NCBI GenBank assembly: GCA_022842845.1
Contig: JALHOT010000007.1
Location: 1 to 64,000 of the forward strand
Reading direction: 5' to 3'
Length of the DNA stretch: 64,000 bases
Source: Cyclobacteriaceae bacterium
GTDB lineage: Bacteria > Bacteroidota > Bacteroidia > Cytophagales > Cyclobacteriaceae
In this document: in pieces, positions 1 to 7,508 of the stretch
Numbering within the stretch: the stretch's first letter is position 1
Layout: each line of letters opens with the position of its first letter
The notes under the pieces: generated by a model
Database searches by the model: none
What the model saw: only the letters and a program-made list of their open reading frames with translations
What the model was told of the DNA's origin: nothing
Program-made: the position numbers and the translations under genes

Positions 1-158
1 TTAAAGCTTGTCAGCGGGCCCATGCCTATGGGTTGTATCACTTCAGGGCTATTGAAGATATTCTACACAGAGGACTTGATGTCTATGATTTAGAAGAAGA
101 TAAACAGCTTCCTATGCCTCGTCACGATAACATCCGCGGCAACAATTATTACCAATAA
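1..158 (+). CDS. istA: IS21 transposase IstA, C-terminal fragment
   Basis: The reading frame is open from the window edge to TAA at 156-158 and encodes about the last 52 residues of an IS21-type transposase. The tail resembles IstA ends (an AIEDIL segment followed by a short, polar, Asn/Tyr-rich end) and it lies 30 bp upstream of istB, the standard istA-istB order. IstA is the DDE transposase; its catalytic core lies outside the window, so activity cannot be judged. Confidence 0.7.
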   Translation, partial: KACQRAHAYGLYHFRAIEDILHRGLDVYDLEEDKQLPMPRHDNIRGNNYYQ

Positions 159-188
159 CACCATGTCAAACCTTTAAACAACAATACA

Positions 189-947
189 ATGAATGAACAA
201 ACAATGGAGAAAATGAAAACCATGAAGCTGCATGGAATGGTGCGTGCCTTCCAGACAAGTCTGCTGTCTGACACCGCTCAAGGCTACACACCAGATGAAC
301 TATTATCCATGCTGGTAGACTCCGAATGGGATGAACGTTACAATCGTAAATTGACCCGTAACGTAAAGAACGCCCGCTTCCGTTATAAAGCTGCCGTTGA
401 GCAGATCAACTTCGAGACGCCCAGAGAACTTAATAAGAACTTCATCCTCAGACTGGCCGACTGTGCGTTTATAGATAAGAAAGAGAATGTTCTTATTACA
501 GGCAGCACTGGTATCGGTAAGAGTTATATAGCCTCTGCCTTGGGGCACCAGGCCTGTTCATTGGGATACAAAGTCTTATATGAGCATACGGCTAAACTTT
601 TTGCCAGACTTAAAATGGGTAAGGCCGATGGTACTTACTTGAAGGAGATCACCAAAATGGAAAAGCAGGATTTATTAATCATTGACGACTTCGGTATCCA
701 ACCCCTGGATCAACAGAGCAGAACGATCCTCATGGAGATTATTGAAGACCGTCATGGCAAGCACTCAACCATCTTCACCTCTCAAGTACCAGTAGCCCTG
801 TGGCATGAAGTGATAGGGGAACAAACAATAGCCGATGCCATCCTGGATCGGATAATCCATGACGCGCACAGGTTAGAATTAAAGGGTGAATCAATGCGTA
901 AGAAAAAGGCTATCTTAACAGAAGAAAACACAGAAAACGTAAACTAA
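189..947 (+). CDS. istB: IS21 helper ATPase IstB
   Basis: 252 residues, the normal IstB length. It is a DnaC-like AAA+ ATPase that helps IstA choose targets and assemble the transposition complex. Walker A (GSTGIGKS) is at residues 105-112 and Walker B (LLIIDD) ends at residues 166-167; the N-terminal region has the usual IstB helical domain. There is no frameshift or internal stop, so this copy looks intact. It is presumably co-transcribed with istA, whose stop codon is 30 bp upstream. Confidence 0.95.
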   Translation: MNEQTMEKMKTMKLHGMVRAFQTSLLSDTAQGYTPDELLSMLVDSEWDERYNRKLTRNVKNARFRYKAAVEQINFETPRELNKNFILRLADCAFIDKKENVLITGSTGIGKSYIASALGHQACSLGYKVLYEHTAKLFARLKMGKADGTYLKEITKMEKQDLLIIDDFGIQPLDQQSRTILMEIIEDRHGKHSTIFTSQVPVALWHEVIGEQTIADAILDRIIHDAHRLELKGESMRKKKAILTEENTENVN

Positions 948-1013
948 AAATAGAGCCATCAGCAACCGACAAAACCATACTGTTACAACATCAAATTGTG
1001 AGTTAACTTTTGG

Positions 1014-1053
1014 TGGTCACTTTGCCGCGAAAAACACTGGTCAGTTTGCGCGG
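1014..1053. repeat. IS21 right-end terminal repeats
   Basis: Two imperfect 16-17 bp copies, 1014-1030 and 1038-1053, share TGGTCA and a TTTGC core followed by GC-rich bases. Their 24-bp period and position after istB match the transposase-binding repeats of IS21-family ends. Confidence 0.65.
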
Positions 1054-1061
1054 AATTTCCA

Positions 1062-1757
1062 CTACTTGTCATCCTCATTGATTTTATTTGAATAATTTTC
1101 AGTCAGTGAAATAAGAAATTTAGCTTTATCTTTTTTCCTCTTTTTTATCGATTGCTGCGCGTCTGTAAATTTATCATATTCAAGATTTACATTAAAAATA
1201 AAATTAAAGCATTCAATCAACTGTTTCTGTGTAGCACCAGGAAGTTTACCACTAATATAGAGGGCATCAATTAATTCAGTTAATTCTACGGGCTTACCTA
1301 TCCATTGAGCTGGCTGTAATGAAGAGTTCTTTTTTACATTATCGTGCATTGATGAATCAATAGACTTTTCTAGGTATAGCCTATTAAGTAGGTTTATGTA
1401 TAATTCGGCTCTAGTAGCCACATCGTCAATGTTAGTAAGGCGACCAAAGAATCCTTGCTTCTCATTTGACTTCAAATTAGCTTTCAATTCTTTAATAAAA
1501 TTCCGATAAAGTAATTCTCGTTGCAATGATGAGGATCTCTTCCATAAGTTTTCTATAAATGTCAGTCCTGGCACTGTATCGTTATACACTATAGAATTAA
1601 ATCTTTTCTTTAGAGTCCAAAGAGTTGGTGTCTCCGAAAAGAAAAGTCCAGTAAAATCCTTATGAGAAAATTCGCCTATGGTTTTATCTTGTTTATCAAC
1701 CTTAAATGGAATCCAAAAACTAGGAGTGGCACTTTTAAATTGTGAAAATAAATTCAT
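1062..1757 (-). CDS. RteC-like accessory protein
   Basis: 231 residues. The C-terminal third resembles the RteC-domain proteins that accompany Bacteroidota mobile elements: a W-x-G-x-x-x-x-L-x-E-L-I-x-A-L-Y segment, then a predicted helix ending FNFIFNV, then a basic stretch and an acidic end, INEDDK. The role of these stand-alone proteins is unclear; RteC of Bacteroides CTnDOT is a regulator of excision and transfer. No helix-turn-helix or membrane segment is obvious. The stop codon TAG (1062-1064) touches the IS end, yet the C-terminus looks complete. It sits between an IS and a tRNA 3' end, and its AT-rich composition supports an accessory origin. Confidence 0.6.
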   Translation of the reverse strand: MNLFSQFKSATPSFWIPFKVDKQDKTIGEFSHKDFTGLFFSETPTLWTLKKRFNSIVYNDTVPGLTFIENLWKRSSSLQRELLYRNFIKELKANLKSNEKQGFFGRLTNIDDVATRAELYINLLNRLYLEKSIDSSMHDNVKKNSSLQPAQWIGKPVELTELIDALYISGKLPGATQKQLIECFNFIFNVNLEYDKFTDAQQSIKKRKKDKAKFLISLTENYSNKINEDDK

Positions 1758-1773
1758 ATTAATTCAACTATAG

Positions 1774-1795
1774 GTTGTTACACGAGTTGTTACAC
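1774..1795. repeat. Tandem 12-bp repeat (two GTTGTTACAC units)
   Basis: GTTGTTACAC occurs at 1774-1783 and again at 1786-1795, separated by GA. The pair lies between the RteC-like gene start and the tRNA-Cys 3' end. It could be an arm-type recombinase site or a regulatory site for the RteC-like gene; the sequence does not decide. Confidence 0.4.
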
Positions 1796-1806
1796 ATAAA
1801 AATAAA

Positions 1807-1840
1807 AAATCCCTTAAACTCTTACGAATTCAAGGGATTT
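1807..1840. terminator. Hairpin immediately 3' of tRNA-Cys
   Basis: AAATCCCTT near 1808-1816 and AAGGGATTT at 1832-1840 are complementary, with a loop of about 15 nt; the minus-strand continuation is T-rich. It would terminate the tRNA transcript. The arm overlaps the terminal A of the encoded CCA, so a deletion or integration here would also alter the tRNA end. Confidence 0.5.
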
Positions 1841-1913
1841 GGAGGTTCCGAGCGGATTCGAACCGCTGTAGGAGCTTTTGCAGAGCTCAGCCTAGCCACT
1901 CGGCCACGGAACC
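1840..1913 (-). tRNA. tRNA-Cys (GCA anticodon)
   Basis: The minus strand folds as a cloverleaf: acceptor GGTTCCG pairs with CGGAACC, the anticodon stem GAGCT/AGCTC encloses loop CTGCAAA (anticodon GCA), and the T loop is GTTCGAATC. The discriminator is U, as expected for tRNA-Cys, and CCA is encoded (1842-1840). Length with CCA is 74 nt. The neighbouring accessory gene on its 3' side suggests that this tRNA has served as an integration site. Confidence 0.95.
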
Positions 1914-2001
1914 GGTTAATCTGAAATCTTAAAAATCAATATTTCAAATTCTGTTCAAAAATAGCAATTATCGCTGTTGCAACAAATGCCTAGGAAAAAG
2001 A

Positions 2002-2029
2002 AAGGTGGAACCTTTGCAGGAACCACCTT
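2002..2029 (-). terminator. Rho-independent terminator of rpsA
   Basis: AAGGTGG (2002-2008) pairs with CCACCTT (2023-2029); two further G-C pairs follow after a small internal loop. On the minus strand the hairpin is followed by TCTTTTTC. It lies 22 bp downstream of the rpsA stop codon. Confidence 0.7.
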
Positions 2030-2051
2030 CTTATCTATTTGTGTACAACAA

Positions 2052-4055
2052 TTACTTGTTGTCGCCAGTCATCTTGTTCTTCAAAGCACTCAATGCTTCG
2101 ATATCGCCAAGGGTTGACTTTTCGTTAGCCTGGTTGATAGACTTCACAGATGGCTGAGCATCTTTCGCTGGGGCTTTCGCACCCTTCTTAGCTGTTGCTG
2201 CTGCTGGAGCCTTATCTTCTTCAGTTGACCACATGGCTTTCAATGAAAGCACGATTCTGCGATCGTCTTTAGAGAACTCAGTTACTTTGAAATCTACTGC
2301 TTCACCTACTTCTGCTTTAGAACCATCTTCTTTAGCATTGTTTTTAGCAGAGCAGAATCCTTCAATACCGTAAGGCAACTCCAATACTACACCCTTATCG
2401 TTCTTGCTGGTAACGGTACACTTATGTACTGAACCAATAGTAAAGATAGTCTCGAAAGTATCCCAAGGGTTTTCTTCCAAATGCTTATGGCTTAGGGCCA
2501 GTCTGCGGTTGGTAGCATCCAATTCCAATACCTGTACTTCCATGGTCTCGCCTACCTTCACAAATTCTGAAGGATGCTTGATCTTTTTAGTCCAGCTAAG
2601 GTCAGATACGTGTACTAAACCATCGATACCTTCTTCCAACTCGATGAATAAACCGAAGTTAGTCAGGTTACGAACGATGCCCTTGTGCTTGGTGCCCACA
2701 GCATACTTGCTTAATACATCCTGGCGTGTCCAAGGATCTTCAGTTAATTGCTTAATGCCTAATGACATCTTGCGCTCTTCACGATCTAAAGTCAAAACAA
2801 CTGCTTCAACCTCATCACCCACTTTCATGAAGTCTTGAGGATTGCGCAAGTGTTGTGACCAGCTCATTTCACTTACGTGGATCAAGCCTTCAACACCTGG
2901 TTGTAATTCTAAGAATGCTCCGTAGTCGGCTACGTTTACAATCTTACCTTTTACTTTAGAACCTACTTCAAGCGTTGTAGTTAATGAATCCCAAGGATGA
3001 GCAGTTAATTGCTTCATGCCAAGGCTGATGCGCTTCTTGTCGCCATCGAAATCCAACACTACTACTTTCACTACCTGGTCTAACTTCAACATCTCTTCCG
3101 GATGGTTGATGCGACCCCATGAAATATCTGTGATGTGGAGTAAACCATCTACACCACCCAAGTCGATGAATACACCGAAGTTGGTCATGTTCTTGATAGT
3201 ACCTTCCAACACCTGGCCTTTCTCCAGGTTGCTGAGGATAGCTACCTTTTGTTGCTCCAGATCTTTCTCGATCAATACTTTGTGTGATACAACCACGTTG
3301 TCGTTGGTGTAGTTGATTTTCACAACTTTCACTTCCATGGTCTTGTTCACGTAGATATCGAAATCGCGGATAGGCTTCACATCGATTTGTGAACCTGGCA
3401 AGAAGGCTTCGATGCCGAATACATCGACAATCAAACCACCTTTTGTTCTGCGTTTTACGAAACCTTCGATAATGCTGTCGGCATCCAATGCTTTTTGAAC
3501 ATTGTCCCAACCTTTCATCAACTTAGCCTTTCTGCGGCTCAACACCAGTTGACCCATTTTGTCTTCGCGCTCTTCGATGAAGAGGTCAACAACATCACCA
3601 ATCTTTAAGCTTGCGCTATCTTTAAATTCAGCCAATGGCACTAGACCATCAGACTTGAAACCGATATTCAAAATAACATCGCGATCGTTGATGCCCACTA
3701 CGATACCTTCTACTAACTCACCGCTGTTAACAGTGGTTACAGTGTTACCATACAGGTTGGTCATCTCCTGACGCTTCTCCTTTGAGTAGCCTTCACCGAA
3801 ACCTTTTGTTTCGTAAGCATCCCAATCGAACTCACCCGCTACTTGCTTGGCGTAGAGTTCTTTTCTCAATTGTGAAGCTGGAATGGCTTCAGAAGTAATT
3901 TCTTCTTCCTGACGCTTAAATTCTTTTGCTGCTTCAATCAGATCCTGACCAGCGATATCATCAGCTGTTTTAGGTCCCTTTGCTTTTTTTACAGGAGATT
4001 CTTGCTCTTCTGCGGCTTTTCTTGGTCTTGCTGGACCACCTTGTGCTTTTGCCAT
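2052..4055 (-). CDS. rpsA: 30S ribosomal protein S1
   Basis: About 667 residues. The protein carries six S1 (OB-fold) RNA-binding repeats; repeats 3 to 5 are the most typical, with the pattern GVDGLLHITDISW / GVEGLIHVSEMSW / GIDGLVHVSDLSW. It binds mRNA on the small subunit. An N-terminal Lys/Pro/Glu-rich tail of about 60 residues and a C-terminal Ala/Lys-rich tail are typical of Bacteroidota S1. I prefer the start MAKAQGG at 4055; in-frame ATG codons also exist at 4079 and 4064. It is monocistronic, with a terminator behind and a -7 promoter element in front. Confidence 0.95.
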   Translation of the reverse strand: MAKAQGGPARPRKAAEEQESPVKKAKGPKTADDIAGQDLIEAAKEFKRQEEEITSEAIPASQLRKELYAKQVAGEFDWDAYETKGFGEGYSKEKRQEMTNLYGNTVTTVNSGELVEGIVVGINDRDVILNIGFKSDGLVPLAEFKDSASLKIGDVVDLFIEEREDKMGQLVLSRRKAKLMKGWDNVQKALDADSIIEGFVKRRTKGGLIVDVFGIEAFLPGSQIDVKPIRDFDIYVNKTMEVKVVKINYTNDNVVVSHKVLIEKDLEQQKVAILSNLEKGQVLEGTIKNMTNFGVFIDLGGVDGLLHITDISWGRINHPEEMLKLDQVVKVVVLDFDGDKKRISLGMKQLTAHPWDSLTTTLEVGSKVKGKIVNVADYGAFLELQPGVEGLIHVSEMSWSQHLRNPQDFMKVGDEVEAVVLTLDREERKMSLGIKQLTEDPWTRQDVLSKYAVGTKHKGIVRNLTNFGLFIELEEGIDGLVHVSDLSWTKKIKHPSEFVKVGETMEVQVLELDATNRRLALSHKHLEENPWDTFETIFTIGSVHKCTVTSKNDKGVVLELPYGIEGFCSAKNNAKEDGSKAEVGEAVDFKVTEFSKDDRRIVLSLKAMWSTEEDKAPAAATAKKGAKAPAKDAQPSVKSINQANEKSTLGDIEALSALKNKMTGDNK

Positions 4056-4172
4056 AATGGACATTGCCCTTGAATACATGCAGCAAACGGGCGTTTTTAC
4101 TGCAAATTGGTTTGAAATACGTACTGAAACCTATCAGAACGTCCCTACCGGTGTTATCCAGAAATGGGGCTG

Positions 4173-4180
4173 CAAAGGTA
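4173..4180 (-). promoter_or_regulatory. Candidate rpsA promoter -7 element
   Basis: On the minus strand the sequence reads TACCTTTG, an exact match to the Bacteroidota TAnnTTTG element, about 118 bp upstream of the preferred rpsA start. No good TTTG -33 element is at the usual distance, so this is a one-box match. Confidence 0.4.
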
Positions 4181-4291
4181 TAAGAAATTGCTGAATTTTA
4201 GAGGGTTCGACACAAAAATTGGGTGAAATTGGGCATACATAAAGATTTTTATGCAAACGTCACTTCTCGAGCGCAGCGCCAGCAAAGGAAG

Positions 4292-4353
4292 GCGGAGAAA
4301 TCCCCTAGGCAAAGAGATAACTTTGAGCTATTCAAACCAGGGGATTTCTCCGC
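4292..4353. repeat. REP-like intergenic palindrome
   Basis: Perfect 15-bp arms GCGGAGAAATCCCCT (4292-4306) and its complement (4339-4353) are separated by 32 bp. Weaker outer pairing (GCAGCG near 4273 and CGCTGC near 4356) extends the structure. It sits between rpsA and the 3' end of aceA and ends 18 bp short of the aceA stop. It has the look of a dispersed REP-type element and may also help to end the aceBA transcript. The rest of the 4056-4371 gap holds the rpsA promoter region and no gene. Confidence 0.6.
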
Positions 4354-4371
4354 TTCGCTGCGAAATGATGG

Positions 4372-5646
4372 TCAAAACTGTGCCTCCTCGGTAGAGCCTT
4401 TTAATGCCACAGTTGAGGCCTCTCCCGCTGTGATGGTTTCTTGCACGGCATCGAAATAACCGGTACCTACAAAGGCCTGGTGTTTTACAGCCCTGAAGCC
4501 ACGCGACTGCATAGCAAACTCTCGCTCCTGCAATTGTGAATACCCTGCCATGCCTTGATCGCGGTACAGCTCGGCTAATTCAAACATAGAAGTATTCAGG
4601 GAATGAAACCCCGCAAGCGTAATGAATTGAAACTTATAGCCTAAGTCGGCCAGGTTTTCTCGGAAAGTCATCATGCTGTGCTTGCTCAGTTTAGAAGCCC
4701 AGTTAAAGGAAGGAGAACAATTATAGGCCAACATCTTACCAGGAAACTCACGATGGATAGCATTGGCAAATTCCTTCGCATCGCGTAAATCGGGATGCGA
4801 TGTTTCGCACCAGATCAGATCCGCATAAGGCGCATAGGCCAGGCCGCGACTGATCGCTTGCTCAATACCATTCTTTACCTGGTAGAAGCCTTCTATTGTT
4901 CTTTCACCATAGACAAATGGCTTGTCTCTATCATCAATGTCGCTGGTGATCAGGTTCGCGGCATCTGCATCAGTACGGGCTACGAGTATGGTTGGCACAC
5001 CCATCACATCGGCTGCCAAACGAGCAGCTACTAATTTATCGATGGCTTCACGTGTAGGCACCAATACTTTTCCCCCTAAGTGTCCGCATTTTTTTGCGGA
5101 AGACAATTGATCTTCAAAATGTACGCCCGCAGCGCCTGCTTCAATCATCATCTTCATCAATTCAAAGGCATTTAGGTTGCCACCAAAGCCTGCTTCTGCA
5201 TCAGCAATGATGGGAGCCATCCAGTGTATGTTGCCATCTCCACTGACCGTTTGAATTTGATCAGCACGCAGCAAAGCATTGTTGATGCGTTTTACGACAG
5301 CCGGTACGCTGTCAGCAGGATATAAACTTTGATCTGGGTACATCTGCCCTGATAAATTAGCATCGGCTGCTACTTGCCAACCGCTTAGGTAAATAGCTCG
5401 TAAACCTGCCTGCACTTGCTGCACTGCCTGATTGCCAGTGAGGGCTCCCAAAGCCGCCACATAGTGTTCGCTATGCAGCATGTTCCAAAGCCTCTCTGCA
5501 CCCAAGCGAGCCAGGGTATAATCAATTTTTACAGAGCCTGACAGCTTTACGACTTGTTCTGCTGTATAAGGTCTTTCAATGCCTTTCCATCTTGGATTAG
5601 TAGTCCAATTGGTAATCAGTTGGTTGATGCTATCGTGTGTCTTCAT
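4372..5646 (-). CDS. aceA: Isocitrate lyase
   Basis: 424 residues, slightly shorter than the E. coli enzyme. It cleaves isocitrate to glyoxylate and succinate, the first step of the glyoxylate shunt, in the cytoplasm. The catalytic motif KKCGH is at residues 185-189 (Cys187), preceded by the substrate-loop region [11 protein letters not shown] and FEDQ at 177-180. It follows aceB by 42 bp on the same strand and should share its transcript. There is no sign of truncation. Confidence 0.98.
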   Translation of the reverse strand: MKTHDSINQLITNWTTNPRWKGIERPYTAEQVVKLSGSVKIDYTLARLGAERLWNMLHSEHYVAALGALTGNQAVQQVQAGLRAIYLSGWQVAADANLSGQMYPDQSLYPADSVPAVVKRINNALLRADQIQTVSGDGNIHWMAPIIADAEAGFGGNLNAFELMKMMIEAGAAGVHFEDQLSSAKKCGHLGGKVLVPTREAIDKLVAARLAADVMGVPTILVARTDADAANLITSDIDDRDKPFVYGERTIEGFYQVKNGIEQAISRGLAYAPYADLIWCETSHPDLRDAKEFANAIHREFPGKMLAYNCSPSFNWASKLSKHSMMTFRENLADLGYKFQFITLAGFHSLNTSMFELAELYRDQGMAGYSQLQEREFAMQSRGFRAVKHQAFVGTGYFDAVQETITAGEASTVALKGSTEEAQF

Positions 5647-5688
5647 GAGTATAGGTATAGATTAATGTTTAGTTTTTCTTTAAATGAA

Positions 5689-7293
5689 TCATAGGTATTG
5701 ATAGGCCGGTAGCGTAAGGAATTCTTCAAAGTCATCGCTCAACACCAGCTTATCCAGCAAGGCTTCTGCATGGTTGAGATAAGTAACATCGCGCTTTTCT
5801 CTTCTGAATTGCTCCAACAGTTCTTTGATCTCATCGTCTGCGAGGCGCAGATACAATTCAAGATTAAAGGTTCTGCCATCGGCCAACAGTACGCGTTCAT
5901 GATTTAGCCATTGCCATAATTGAGCTCGCGAAATCTCTGCCGTTGCCGCATCTTCCATGAGGTAATTGATAGCCACCGCTCCTGTGCCACGCAGCCAAGA
6001 CTCCATATACAGCAGTGCCACCCTGATGTTAGTACGTATACCTTCCTCTGTAATCACAGTGCCTGCGGAGGAGACTTTTAGTAAATCCTGGGCATGTGCA
6101 GTCACATCATCTCGCTTAATCATTTTCTGGTGCACTGTATCTTGTAACACTTTATCAAAAGCTTCCCTGGCTATTGGCACTAAGGCTGGGTGTGCTACCC
6201 AGGTACCGTCAAAGCCATGAATGACTTCACGCACCTTGTCTTGCGTTACTTTTTCGAAAGCTTGTTGGTTGATGACTTCATCTTTACTGGGGATGAAAGC
6301 TGACATACCTCCTATCGCATGGATGTTGCGCTTATGACACGTTTTCACCAGTAACTGTGCGTAGGCACTCATAAAAGGAACTGCCATCGTTACCTTACTC
6401 CTCTCTGGCATTACATAACTTCTGTGAAGCTTGAATTTTTTGATGATGCTGAAAATGTAATCCCATCGGCCGGCATTGAGCCCGGCAATATGTTCGCGCA
6501 ATTCGTAAATGATTTCCTCCATTTCGAAGGCAGCCAATATATTTTCGATTAATACGGTGGCTTTAATCGTGCCCCTGGCAAGGCTCAGCCTCCTTTCAGC
6601 AAATAAGAAAATGTCATCCCATAAACGTGCTTCATGATGACTCTCCAACTTAGGCAAGTAAAAAAATGGCCCTTTCTTTTGCGTTGCCAATAAACCTCCG
6701 TTGTGATAGATGAATAAACCGAAGTCGACCAACGAAGCAGATACTGGTTTACCCTCCATGAGCAGGTGCTTCTCTTCAAGATGCCAACCTCGGGGTCTTA
6801 CTTTTAATAACGCTGGATGACTGTGCAACTCATATCGCTTGCCTGCTTCTGTTTCGTAGCAGATGGTGCCCCGCACCGCATCCATTAGATTCGCCTGACC
6901 ATCTATCACATTACGCCACGTGGGTGATGTTGAGTCTTCAAAATCTGCCATGAAAACTTTAGCGCCTGAGTTGAGGGCATTGATGATCATCTTCCGGTCA
7001 ACAGGACCTGTTATTTCTACCCTTCTGTCTTGCAAAACATCTGGAATGGGGGCTACCTCCCATTGCCCTTCTCGGATGTAATTGGTCTCGGGTAAAAAGT
7101 CAGGTAAATGCCCCTGATCCAGAGAGCGTTGTTTTTTCTTACGCGCTTCCAGCAGCAGAAATCTGCGGTTTGAAAATTCCTGGTGTAAACTGGCAATGAA
7201 GCTCAGTGCGCCAGGGCTTAACACCTGCTCATCTCCTGGCAAGAGTGGAGCCGCCAATTCAAGTTCCTTATTTTTTTGTAGGGTTGTGATCAT
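5689..7293 (-). CDS. aceB: Malate synthase A
   Basis: About 534 residues, typical of malate synthase A. It condenses glyoxylate with acetyl-CoA to malate. Visible family blocks include MADFEDSTSPTW, RPRGWHLEEKH, YIFSIIKKFK and GFDGTWVAHPALVPIA. I take the ATG at 7293 as the start. A TTG upstream at 7317 overlaps the likely promoter -7 element, so translation from it would begin before the transcript does. It is first gene of the aceBA operon and is divergent from the regulator at 7509, with an operator cluster between them. Confidence 0.97.
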   Translation of the reverse strand: MITTLQKNKELELAAPLLPGDEQVLSPGALSFIASLHQEFSNRRFLLLEARKKKQRSLDQGHLPDFLPETNYIREGQWEVAPIPDVLQDRRVEITGPVDRKMIINALNSGAKVFMADFEDSTSPTWRNVIDGQANLMDAVRGTICYETEAGKRYELHSHPALLKVRPRGWHLEEKHLLMEGKPVSASLVDFGLFIYHNGGLLATQKKGPFFYLPKLESHHEARLWDDIFLFAERRLSLARGTIKATVLIENILAAFEMEEIIYELREHIAGLNAGRWDYIFSIIKKFKLHRSYVMPERSKVTMAVPFMSAYAQLLVKTCHKRNIHAIGGMSAFIPSKDEVINQQAFEKVTQDKVREVIHGFDGTWVAHPALVPIAREAFDKVLQDTVHQKMIKRDDVTAHAQDLLKVSSAGTVITEEGIRTNIRVALLYMESWLRGTGAVAINYLMEDAATAEISRAQLWQWLNHERVLLADGRTFNLELYLRLADDEIKELLEQFRREKRDVTYLNHAEALLDKLVLSDDFEEFLTLPAYQYL

Positions 7294-7314
7294 TGTTTTT
7301 TCGTTTGGGATGAT

Positions 7315-7345
7315 CAAACCTAGACCAGAGAAAAATATAATTCAA
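7315..7345 (-). promoter_or_regulatory. Candidate aceBA promoter
   Basis: The minus strand has TAGGTTTG (7322-7315), an exact TAnnTTTG -7 element, and TTG (7345-7343) 20 bp upstream as a -33 element. The first operator box overlaps the -33 region. Transcription would start near 7308, which rules out the upstream TTG codon as the aceB start. Confidence 0.5.
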
Positions 7346-7396
7346 GCGAATTTTCGCTAAATAACTTTATTCGCTAAATTGAACTTTATAGCGAAT
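7345..7396. promoter_or_regulatory. Operator boxes 1 and 2 upstream of aceB
   Basis: Box 1 is AGCGAA-TT-TTCGCT at 7345-7358. Box 2 is ATTCGCTA (7369-7376) with its exact complement TAGCGAAT (7389-7396), 12 bp apart. The word TTCGCTAAA occurs twice directly, at 7353-7361 and 7370-7378. The same core in both orientations, placed over the aceB promoter and next to a RamB-type regulator, points to autoregulated control of the glyoxylate shunt. Confidence 0.6.
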
Positions 7397-7453
7397 GGCC
7401 TGAAGAGTCCAAAAAAGCCAATTTGGCTGATAGAAAGCTGAAAATATATTTTC

Positions 7454-7470
7454 ATTCGCCAACCAGCGAA
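7454..7470. promoter_or_regulatory. Operator box 3 near the regulator gene
   Basis: ATTCGCC and AGCGAA form a TTCGC-N7-GCGAA inverted pair ending about 38 bp before the regulator start codon. It carries the same core as boxes 1 and 2, in a position suited to autorepression. Confidence 0.45.
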
Positions 7471-7508
7471 GCACCTTTTGAGAAGCGTTTTAAAAAAAAC
7501 AAGATTCC

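Larger units (their letters stand above)
1..1061 (+). mobile_element. IS21-family insertion sequence, right part (left end outside window)
   Basis: The element is recognised from the tail of an IstA-type transposase, a complete istB, and a right end with multiple terminal repeats, as is usual in IS21. Two imperfect copies beginning TGGTCA lie at 1014-1030 and 1038-1053, 24 bp apart. IS21 elements end in CA; the CA at 1060-1061 is therefore the probable boundary. It falls directly against the stop codon of the gene on the other strand. The left end and the target duplication cannot be seen here. Nothing else is visible between istB and the end repeats. Confidence 0.8.

Noticed and set aside
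1808-1840. Considered as an attachment-site core
   Set aside because: The inverted repeat is better explained as the tRNA terminator; no second copy is present in the window to support an att pair.
2968-3510. Open frame of 180 codons on the minus strand
   Set aside because: It is an out-of-frame reading within rpsA, where the S1 repeats are unambiguous.
4223-4459. Open frame of 78 codons reaching into the aceA 3' end
   Set aside because: It consists of the REP-like palindrome read through plus antisense aceA sequence.
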